64,000 nucleotides of DNA, taken from contig JAAOXG010000041.1 of the NCBI GenBank assembly GCA_013036995.1, forward strand, positions 1 through 64,000, written 5' to 3'. Every line of letters starts with the position of its first letter. Position 1 is the first letter of the stretch. The position numbers and the translations under genes are program-made. Source of the DNA: Lacrimispora defluvii (GTDB lineage Bacteria; Bacillota; Clostridia; Lachnospirales; Lachnospiraceae). The notes under the pieces were generated by a model. It ran no database searches. It was given only the letters and a program-made list of their open reading frames with translations, and was not told where the DNA came from. Below, one piece after another: positions 26,533-34,082 of this stretch.

Positions 26533-27705
26533 CTAACTTATTACAACTTTTGTACATTGGTTTAAAATCTTTTCAGGAATGTCCTGCCCGATTCCGGGAC
26601 GATCCGGTATGGTAATAAAGCCATCAACCGGCTGATCTTCATATATTCCCAGGCTCCTGGTGAAATCGGTCAGATTCCCGACATGATGTTCATGAATGCA
26701 AAAATTCGGAATAACTGCCTCAATCTGCAGTGCAGCTGCGTTGGAAACAGGACCTCCGCAAACATGGGGCTGAACTAAAACATCATAAATCTGGGCCATA
26801 TCACATATTTTTTTCGCTTCCGATATTCCTCCGCAATTGGCAACATCAGGCTGTATAACATCCAAAGCTCTGCTCTGTATAAATGGTTGAAAACCATATC
26901 TTGAATATATACGCTCCCCAGCAGCCAATGGTATGTTTGTTTTTTCTTTCAATCGTGACATTAACTGGGGATTTAACGGACCGCAGGGCTCTTCCATATA
27001 ATAAATATTCAGATCCTCAACAAGCTTGCTGATTTGTAATGCTGCGTTTATGTCGGTCTTAGCATGAAGCTCCAATATAATATCCATCTTATCTCCGGCA
27101 GCTTCTCTGATGGCCACTAACCGGTCTCTGCATAAATTCAGCTTCTCCCCTCCCAGCAGTCCATCGTTGCGGTAATTCTTATTTCCCAGCTCATCTCTTT
27201 GCAGCGGGTCAATTTTCAGGGCTGTATAACCGTCTGCTTTTGCTTTTAAAGCAGCTTCCCCATATTCCTTAACTCCCCCCAGCGGATGGGAATTTTTATC
27301 CCAGTCAAACTGAATCTGGCTGGCATACGCCCTTACTTTATCACGAACCTTACCGCCTAACAATTCGTAAACCGGCGCACCCAATACCTTTCCCTTTATA
27401 TCCCAAAGTGCAATATCAATCGCACTTATGGCGGAAAAAATCACGGTGCCTCCTCCCAGCCCCCAAAAAGTTTCTTTATGAAGCTGATTCCAGATTTTTT
27501 CTATTTGCATCGGGTTTTGTCCAATGATTAACTTAGCAAAATCCTGAATCTGACCAATTGCACCCAGTTTGGAATTGCCATAAGCTAAACCAGCCTCACC
27601 TAATCCGTAAACCCCTTCATCCGTATTGATCCGGATAAATATGGGTTCATTCGGTGCACTTTTGTCAAAATCAGCGCAAAACACTTCAACATTCGTTATT
27701 TTCAT
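26533..27705 (-). CDS. Enolase-superfamily sugar-acid dehydratase (MR subgroup)
   Basis: 390 residues. The N-terminal capping domain is followed by the barrel with K164-x-D166 (A-L-K-I-D) as catalytic lysine, metal ligands around E212 (L-E-L-H-A), E238/E239 (M-E-E-P) and E264 (A-G-E-R), D287 and the catalytic H314 (Q-P-H-V-C-G-G-P). The order matches the mandelate racemase/galactonate dehydratase subgroup, whose members dehydrate acid sugars by removing a proton next to the carboxylate. The gene is 12 bases behind the phosphotransferase transporter, so it should act on an acid part of the imported glycoside. The substrate cannot be told. Confidence 0.85.
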   Translation of the reverse strand: MKITNVEVFCADFDKSAPNEPIFIRINTDEGVYGLGEAGLAYGNSKLGAIGQIQDFAKLIIGQNPMQIEKIWNQLHKETFWGLGGGTVIFSAISAIDIALWDIKGKVLGAPVYELLGGKVRDKVRAYASQIQFDWDKNSHPLGGVKEYGEAALKAKADGYTALKIDPLQRDELGNKNYRNDGLLGGEKLNLCRDRLVAIREAAGDKMDIILELHAKTDINAALQISKLVEDLNIYYMEEPCGPLNPQLMSRLKEKTNIPLAAGERIYSRYGFQPFIQSRALDVIQPDVANCGGISEAKKICDMAQIYDVLVQPHVCGGPVSNAAALQIEAVIPNFCIHEHHVGNLTDFTRSLGIYEDQPVDGFITIPDRPGIGQDIPEKILNQCTKVVIS

Positions 27706-27717
27706 ATCGATTCCTCT

Positions 27718-29556
27718 TTAATTATTTATTTGCAGCAATTCATCATTTACGGATAGTTCACCTTTGCCTGTTACTAAAATGTCATTATCAGTCGTATTTA
27801 ATACCAGAACGATGATACTTGTATCATATCCACTTTCTTTCACTAAATTTAAATCAACATCAACCAGCCGGTCTCCCGGATGAACCATAGCTCCTTTTTC
27901 CACATAAGTTTTGAATCCTTTGCCCTCCAGCTTTACAGTATCAATACCAATATGAATCAAGACATCCCTTCCGCTTTTGGTTGTTATACCAATTGCATGT
28001 CCGGTCGGGTAAATCATTGAAATCTGGCCTTCAACCGGGCAATAAACGGTTCCTTCCGTTGGCAGAACAGCAACTCCACTTCCTAATGTACCTGACGCAA
28101 ATGCCTCGTCCTTTACCTCATTAAGCGGAATTACGGTGCCGCGAGCTACATTTTTTAAAGTCTCAGTTGTCTTATTATTATTGTCTGTAAGATCCGTTTG
28201 TTCCTCTTTCTCTACTTTTACAAATATAAAGGTCATAACAAATGAAAGTACTAAAGCGATTGTTGCAGTAATAACTGCATTGATTATATTTTGAGGATTT
28301 TCGCCTATAAATACAGGCAAGGATAAAAATCCTGCTGAAGCAATTGCATATCTTACTACTCCGGTAATACCAGCATAAAATCCTGCAATTCCACCGGAAA
28401 TCATAACGCAGGCTAATGCCCTTTTGTATTTTAATGTAACACCATACAATGCCGGCTCTGTAATACCGGATAATGCTGTTATGGCTGCAGAAACTGCAAC
28501 TTCCCGCTTTTCCAGTTTCTTTTCTTTCATTGCAATTGCTAACGCTGCTCCGCCCTGTGCAACGTTACTTCCCAGCATTCCAGGACCCATAAGTGTCTCA
28601 TAACCTAATTGGGATACAGATAATACTGCAAATGGCGTGATTGATAAATGCATGCCTACCATAACCAGAACTGGTGCGAAAATACCCATTAAAGTCGGAA
28701 CAGCCCAGGGTATGTTTTCATTAATATTCTTAATAATATAGTAAATTCCATCTCCCATATAAGCGCCGATTGGTCCAATTACGATCAATGCAACAGGGGC
28801 TGTTATGATTAATAACAGCATAGGCCTTAACATGGTCTTTATCATTTTAGGTGTGAATTTCTCAACAACCTTTTCTACGTAACTCATAAACCATACCGTC
28901 AGGATGATCGGGATTACGCTGGCTCCATACTTCACGGAATGTACAGGTAATTGAAACAAAGAAATTTTATCACCATCTGCTACTAATTTCAGGAAATTCG
29001 GATGAAGCATGACACCGGCTATTACCATTGCCATATAGCTGTTTGTCTGAAATTTCTTCGCAGCACTGTTAGCAATATAAAACGGCAGGAAATAAAATGG
29101 TGCATCGGATATCAGTGATAATATTTTATAATTTTGTGTATCATTGCTCATACCCATAATTACTAATACGGCAAGTATTACTTTTACCATACCACCGGCG
29201 ATAATGATGGGCAGAATCGGTGCCATAATACCAACAATTGTATTTAAAACAGCTTTTAATATGTTTGATACATGAAACGGTGTTTTTGAGCTTTCTCCGC
29301 CACGATTCTTCCCGATGCCCATGGCCTGTAAATCATTGTAAAACTTATCCACTTCTGCCCCGATAATTACCTGGCATTCATCACCTGATTGTACTGTGTT
29401 AATAACACCAGGAATTTTTTTCAATTCAGCTGTGTTGAATTTTCCTTTGTCAATTAAATTAAATCTTAACCGGGTCATGCAGTGATACAAATCATTAATA
29501 TTCTCGGCTCCGCCTACATGTTTAATTATTAAATTTGTTATCTCTCTCTGGTTCAT
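27718..29556 (-). CDS. Beta-glucoside-type PTS transporter EIIBCA
   Basis: 612 residues with all three domains. EIIB at the N-terminus has phospho-Cys26 in L-Y-H-C-M-T-R-L-R. EIIC occupies about 100-455 with about ten membrane segments and the G-I-T-E-P motif. EIIA at the C-terminus has phospho-His535 in V-L-I-H-I-G-I-D-T-V. It imports a glucoside and phosphorylates it at C6, using a normal HPr (not the histidine-free one in this window). It lies between the GH4 hydrolase and the enolase-superfamily gene in one operon. Confidence 0.93.
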   Translation of the reverse strand: MNQREITNLIIKHVGGAENINDLYHCMTRLRFNLIDKGKFNTAELKKIPGVINTVQSGDECQVIIGAEVDKFYNDLQAMGIGKNRGGESSKTPFHVSNILKAVLNTIVGIMAPILPIIIAGGMVKVILAVLVIMGMSNDTQNYKILSLISDAPFYFLPFYIANSAAKKFQTNSYMAMVIAGVMLHPNFLKLVADGDKISLFQLPVHSVKYGASVIPIILTVWFMSYVEKVVEKFTPKMIKTMLRPMLLLIITAPVALIVIGPIGAYMGDGIYYIIKNINENIPWAVPTLMGIFAPVLVMVGMHLSITPFAVLSVSQLGYETLMGPGMLGSNVAQGGAALAIAMKEKKLEKREVAVSAAITALSGITEPALYGVTLKYKRALACVMISGGIAGFYAGITGVVRYAIASAGFLSLPVFIGENPQNIINAVITATIALVLSFVMTFIFVKVEKEEQTDLTDNNNKTTETLKNVARGTVIPLNEVKDEAFASGTLGSGVAVLPTEGTVYCPVEGQISMIYPTGHAIGITTKSGRDVLIHIGIDTVKLEGKGFKTYVEKGAMVHPGDRLVDVDLNLVKESGYDTSIIVLVLNTTDNDILVTGKGELSVNDELLQINN

Positions 29557-29620
29557 ACTAATCCTCTCCTATACATCAAACTATTTAAACCCCTGGATCG
29601 CGTTACTGAATTCACTTCAA

Positions 29621-31009
29621 TTAGTATCCGTTTTTCATTAAATCCGCTACTACCGGATCTTTTGTCTCAACCCCCTGATTTTTTAAATCAGCAATTTTTT
29701 CTTTAAACTGCGGAAGATATTTTTCATGGGCAACCAGCAATTCATTTAACACCTGCTTCGCTTCTCCCCCCTTTTGTATTAAAGGATTTATGGTAAATGC
29801 CTGTAATGCCATTCCATAATCACCTGATAGAGCCGCACTGATCGTACATTCTTCCATTGCTTTCATCACCTGAAGCTGTCCTTTTTCAAATGAGCCCATG
29901 TCTCCCCATGCCATAGGCGTAGCTCCTTTGGCAGAAATTAAACAGGATACTTCTACTACAGAATCCGAATTCAGGCAAGAGATTGCTCCATTATTCTGGG
30001 TACTTACCACCATATGAATTCCTTTATTATTATAGATTGCATTAATACATTCGCACGCAGCCTCACTATAATAAGCGCCTCCGCGTTTTTGAAGCTCTTC
30101 CGGTTTTTTATTCAAATCCGGATTTTTATATATTTCAAAGAGGGAAGCCTCCACCGCTTTCATCTGCTCTGCACGGGTTCCGCCCTTTCTGAATTCTTCC
30201 AGACTATGCTCCAGCATCTCTTTTTCCAGATAATAATAACGATGATATCCACAAGGCAATAAATTTGTGGAATGCAGCAATTCCAATGAAAATTCCGCCT
30301 GATAAATATTGGCAGGTGTACCGCCGCTTTTTTCATTAATATGGTCTATTAACTGTCCGGTTACCTCTTTGCCTTCTTCATCAAACACTTTATGCCAATG
30401 AAAATGGTTCAGGCCTGCGAATTGATAATTTAACTCACCAACCTGTTTCCCAATAACCTTGGGTTCGTTCATCATAGAGATCACTGGTACATTACACAAT
30501 CCAATGCATTTTTTCCAGCCAAAGTGTTTTATAACTGCTTCTGTTATAATACCGCTGGGATTGGTGAAATTAATCAGCCAGGCTTCGGGACACAGCTCCT
30601 TCATATCCTGAACAATTTCTTTCATTACCGGAATTGTCCGGAATGCCTTAAACATTCCGCCGGCACCATTGGTTTCCTGTCCCAGCATTCCATGAAGCAG
30701 CGGGATTCTTTCGTCTTTAATTCTTGCATCCAGCAAACCCACCCGAAACTGAGTTGTTACAAAATCAGCATCCTTTAAAGCCTCTCTGCGGTTTAAGGTA
30801 GTAATAACCCTTACCGGATATGGTGTGGCATCCCACATACGCTGTGCTAATTCTCCAACTATTTCCAGCTTTTCTTTTCCATCTTCAATATCAACTAACC
30901 AGATTTCGCTTATAGGCAATTCTTTGTACCTTTTAATGAAACCTTCCATTAATTCAGGTGTATAACTGCTTCCGCCTCCGATTGTTACAATTTTTATTGA
31001 TTTATTCAT
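29621..31009 (-). CDS. GH4 6-phospho-beta-glucosidase
   Basis: 462 residues from the ATG at 31009, which has AGGAGG eight bases upstream. GH4 enzymes cleave 6-phospho-glycosides by a redox mechanism using NAD+ and Mn2+. The NAD-binding loop I-G-G-G-S-S-Y-T-P-E (about 10-19), I-N-F-T-N-P-S-G (147-153), metal-ligand Cys172 (G-L-C-N-V-P) and His202 (G-L-N-H-F-H-W) are all present. It is the first gene of the operon and acts on the phosphorylated product of the EIIBCA transporter. The variant motif order is closer to phospho-beta- than phospho-alpha-glucosidases. Confidence 0.92.
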   Translation of the reverse strand: MNKSIKIVTIGGGSSYTPELMEGFIKRYKELPISEIWLVDIEDGKEKLEIVGELAQRMWDATPYPVRVITTLNRREALKDADFVTTQFRVGLLDARIKDERIPLLHGMLGQETNGAGGMFKAFRTIPVMKEIVQDMKELCPEAWLINFTNPSGIITEAVIKHFGWKKCIGLCNVPVISMMNEPKVIGKQVGELNYQFAGLNHFHWHKVFDEEGKEVTGQLIDHINEKSGGTPANIYQAEFSLELLHSTNLLPCGYHRYYYLEKEMLEHSLEEFRKGGTRAEQMKAVEASLFEIYKNPDLNKKPEELQKRGGAYYSEAACECINAIYNNKGIHMVVSTQNNGAISCLNSDSVVEVSCLISAKGATPMAWGDMGSFEKGQLQVMKAMEECTISAALSGDYGMALQAFTINPLIQKGGEAKQVLNELLVAHEKYLPQFKEKIADLKNQGVETKDPVVADLMKNGY

Positions 31010-31270
31010 TACATACCTCCTATTGCTTTCAGTAATTGAATACTTACCATTCATCATCTGTATCTTAATTGCTTTCATCCATTAATACAATATGAGTAAG
31101 CCATTCAGGCTCTTTTTTCCAAAAAAAGCACCAAATTATTTTGTTTTATTGAAACTTTTTGATACTTTTATTTATATCTTTCCCTATGGTATAATTAACT
31201 TGTACAATGGAACGATAAAAAAGTCCGTATATTATACAAAAATTAATTAAAACAGAAAGAGGGAACAAAC
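31010..31270. promoter_or_regulatory. Divergent control region GH4 / RpiR
   Basis: 260 bases between two divergent genes, AT-rich. A perfect TATAAT for the regulator lies at 31190-31195 with no clear -35. No convincing promoter for the GH4 operon could be fixed. Binding sites for the RpiR regulator should be here. I saw no long dyad, but a GAAACTTTT-like stretch recurs weakly near 31150. Confidence 0.5.
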
Positions 31271-32122
31271 ATGCTGCTAGAAAATACCATAAAGCTTTGT
31301 GACGGATTAACTCCCGTCGAGAATGATATTGTAAAATATATCCTGGCAAATAAGAGTTTGGTAGTGGGAATGACTATTCAGCAGCTTTCAATTAACGTAT
31401 CCGTTTCCAAGTCAGCCGTTCACAGGTTATGCAGAAAATTAGGATTAAAGGGGTTTAATGAACTGAAAGTAAAGCTGGCTCAGGATTTAGCAGATATTGA
31501 AAAAGGACAGGAAGTTATTGACGTCAACTATCCGTTTGAGCAGCATGACAGCCAGAAAATGATCGCCAGTAAGCTGATGAAATTATATGAAACTACAGTA
31601 CGTGACACATTTGACTATATTGATGCTGCAGAACTGGAAAAAATCTCATCTTTACTTTATAATGCTGAGGTGATTGATATCTATACACATGCTCATAATC
31701 TGAATCCTGCAGAGAATTTTCTGGATAAAATGCTGACAATCGGAAGAGTGGTAAACTGCCCGAGTTCATTTTACAAACAGCGCATGACTGTATTAGCTGC
31801 AAATAAAACTCATGTTGCCATGGTTCTTTCCTATTCCGGGAAAGCCTCTTTTATTTATCCGATTCTAAAAGAGCTTCATGTAAGAAAAATTCCTGTGGTC
31901 TTTATTGGAAAAGCGGGGAGCAATTTATACCCCAATTATGTAACTCACCATCTTCCTATCAGTGATAAGGAAAATCTGCAGGATAGAATATCCCAGTTTA
32001 GTTCTCATATAGCATTGCAGTATATGCTGGATGTTTTGTTTGGATGCATTTATAACAAAGATAGAAAAAGAAATATCAGATATCTTCATGAATCGATCAG
32101 CTTTATGGATGACAGGATATAA
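31271..32122 (+). CDS. MurR/RpiR-family regulator
   Basis: 283 residues. The N-terminal HTH_6 domain (about 1-75) contains M-T-I-Q-Q-L-S-I-N-V-S-V-S-K-S-A-V-H-R-L. The C-terminal SIS domain (about 110-260), which binds phosphosugars, shows V-A-M-V-L-S-Y-S-G-K-A and the segment around V-V-F-I-G-K-A-G-S-N. It is divergent from the GH4/PTS operon and is the likely phosphosugar-responsive regulator. The ribosome binding site is AGAGGG. Confidence 0.92.
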   Translation: MLLENTIKLCDGLTPVENDIVKYILANKSLVVGMTIQQLSINVSVSKSAVHRLCRKLGLKGFNELKVKLAQDLADIEKGQEVIDVNYPFEQHDSQKMIASKLMKLYETTVRDTFDYIDAAELEKISSLLYNAEVIDIYTHAHNLNPAENFLDKMLTIGRVVNCPSSFYKQRMTVLAANKTHVAMVLSYSGKASFIYPILKELHVRKIPVVFIGKAGSNLYPNYVTHHLPISDKENLQDRISQFSSHIALQYMLDVLFGCIYNKDRKRNIRYLHESISFMDDRI

Positions 32123-32195
32123 TAAGGGTTCTGTACTGAATGTTGGTGTGTTCCTGAAAAGCACACTTCCATAGGCAGATTCTAAACGCAAGAAA

Positions 32196-32219
32196 GGGGG
32201 GATTCATACGAATCCCCCC
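32196..32219 (-). terminator. G/C-run hairpin between rpiR-type and cohesin genes
   Basis: GGGGGGATTC pairs perfectly with GAATCCCCCC around a 4-base loop; three more C follow on the plus strand. On the minus strand TTTCTT follows, so it mainly ends the cohesin/dockerin transcript and can stop both convergent messages. Confidence 0.7.
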
Positions 32220-32261
32220 CCCAACTATTGACAAAGAGCCTATTTTAATTTATATAATTGA

Positions 32262-34061
32262 TCAGTCATCCAGATCCATGAATTCAAAGTCATCATCCTC
32301 ATTTTCATTCATCATTGGATTTCTTCGGGCATTGCCCGCCTTTTCCTTCGTCGGCATCTGATGTGCCTTATCTCTCGGCATTAAATTCTGTTCCATCTCT
32401 TCCAGGCTTGATTCTTCTATAAAATCATCCTCCTGCTCGTAGGCAGGGGTCTTGGGTATAAATGTATCAGGCTCGTCCATGATATCATCTTCAAAACCGG
32501 AATCCAGTCTGCCGGTCCGCTCTCTTTCGCTGTATTCCTCTCTGCTGTAGCGCTTCACATTCGCAGGTGGTGTATCTTCCGCCCTGCTTTCTCTGCGGAT
32601 CTTTGGCTCGTCCTTCTTTTTATTATCATACAAGGGTTCAGCAGGCCTTATATCCGATCCGCCGCCTCTTTTGATCAGGAAAATTACAATGATCAGTAAT
32701 GCCAGTGCCAGCACACTGATTGCAATTAATATATAAAACTGTAAGTGATAATCCTTAAGCAAATCGCTGTAGGTTTTGGCAAGTTCCACATATTTATCAT
32801 TGGTAACTCCGGAAGCAAAATATCTCTGAACGGTCTTCTCGGAAAGATCATACCGGTAGAAATTCTTTTCTCCATTCCAGTTCATACCATAGAACAGACA
32901 GTATTCAGGCTTTGATTCCGAATCGGCAACCCAGCCGGTTACCTTTATTCCATCAATTTCGATCTGCTGCTCTTTAAAGCCTTCCGGAGCTGCAGTGTCT
33001 GTATCAAGAGGCATAATTACAACTGCTTTTTCAGTGGTTTTTACCTCAACAAACTGAGACCAGCTGTCTGCTGCTTCATTATAGATAAAGAATCCGCCGT
33101 TGCCTCCCTCATCTTTTAAATACAATAAGAGGATGTCTTTTTCAAGACCTTTTCCAGCCATCACCTCAGTTCCTTTATACTGATAGGTTTTCGCTTCAAA
33201 TCCCTCTGGCAGTGTGGCTTCGTCAAAGGAGGAGGCAATGCTGTACACAACATCATGAATGGTAACGGAAGCGGAGCTAAACTGAGCTTCACCAGTCTCC
33301 CCGCCTGTATTGGCTGCAGGAGTGGTTTCTCCCCCTTCCGGCTTGGTAACTTTAATCGTATAATTCTTAATCGTCTGACCGTCTTCTGCCGTTACTTTGA
33401 CAACAACCTGATTCTCTCCGGCTTTTAATCCCTTTTCACCCTGAAGGGTTACATGGGCTCCTGCATTGGAAGCAACTGCGTTGACTACAAGGTCTGCTGT
33501 GTCTTTATCAACCTCTGCCGTATAGCTGTCCACTGCTGCAGAAAAAGCAGGAGTTAAGGTTCCGGGTGAAATCTTCAGGGATTTTAATGTGGCATCCTTT
33601 GAGGTTGTTGCAGGAGATGTAACCTTTACAGTGGCGCTTCCCTGCTTTGATAATGATATGGCAGCGGAATTCACATCATAAATTTCCTGGGATGTGACAC
33701 TTATTTTCGCGTTACCTGCTTTTAATGTTTTAAATTTCAATGTAAAATTAAAGGCTTTCTGATCAGCAGAATTCATGGTTCCAAGTATCTTAATCGCTCC
33801 GGCTCCGCCGTTGGCACTGGTTCCGCTTACAAATTCCAGAATTCCCGGGTCATAAGACAGCATGATTTCTGCTGTACCCAGGGGTGTATCGCTGGTAACT
33901 TTCATATTCACGGTTACATCATTCCCCACCATGACGGAAGGGTCAGAAAATGAAATCTTTGCATCCGATGCCAAGGATACCATGGAGCCCCAGGGACTTG
34001 AGACTGCCATCATACAAACCAGCATAAGGCTGGTGATCAATCTTTTCAGTTTCCTATTCAT
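32262..34061 (-). CDS. Membrane-anchored cohesin-domain protein
   Basis: 599 residues. A signal peptide (1-31) is followed by a cohesin domain (about 33-148: ISFSDPSVMVGNDVTV, A-E-I-M-L-S-Y-D-P-G-I-L-E-F), a cadherin-like beta-sandwich (about 156-240, D-A-T-L-K-S-L-K-I-S-P-G), an extracellular region of about 180 residues not recognised, one membrane segment (441-464) and an acidic, charged cytoplasmic tail of 135 residues. Cohesins bind dockerins; the gene 21 bases upstream ends in a dockerin. Unlike a cellulosome scaffoldin it has a single cohesin, no S-layer domain and a long cytoplasmic tail. It probably holds the partner hydrolase at the membrane. Confidence 0.85.
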   Translation of the reverse strand: MNRKLKRLITSLMLVCMMAVSSPWGSMVSLASDAKISFSDPSVMVGNDVTVNMKVTSDTPLGTAEIMLSYDPGILEFVSGTSANGGAGAIKILGTMNSADQKAFNFTLKFKTLKAGNAKISVTSQEIYDVNSAAISLSKQGSATVKVTSPATTSKDATLKSLKISPGTLTPAFSAAVDSYTAEVDKDTADLVVNAVASNAGAHVTLQGEKGLKAGENQVVVKVTAEDGQTIKNYTIKVTKPEGGETTPAANTGGETGEAQFSSASVTIHDVVYSIASSFDEATLPEGFEAKTYQYKGTEVMAGKGLEKDILLLYLKDEGGNGGFFIYNEAADSWSQFVEVKTTEKAVVIMPLDTDTAAPEGFKEQQIEIDGIKVTGWVADSESKPEYCLFYGMNWNGEKNFYRYDLSEKTVQRYFASGVTNDKYVELAKTYSDLLKDYHLQFYILIAISVLALALLIIVIFLIKRGGGSDIRPAEPLYDNKKKDEPKIRRESRAEDTPPANVKRYSREEYSERERTGRLDSGFEDDIMDEPDTFIPKTPAYEQEDDFIEESSLEEMEQNLMPRDKAHQMPTKEKAGNARRNPMMNENEDDDFEFMDLDD

Positions 34062-34082
34062 ATAGTCTCCTATTTCCTGATT

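Noticed and set aside
32196-32222. G/C run as a sequencing or assembly artefact
   Set aside because: The two runs form a well-matched hairpin with ATTC/GAAT next to the loop, exactly between two convergent genes, as expected of a real terminator.
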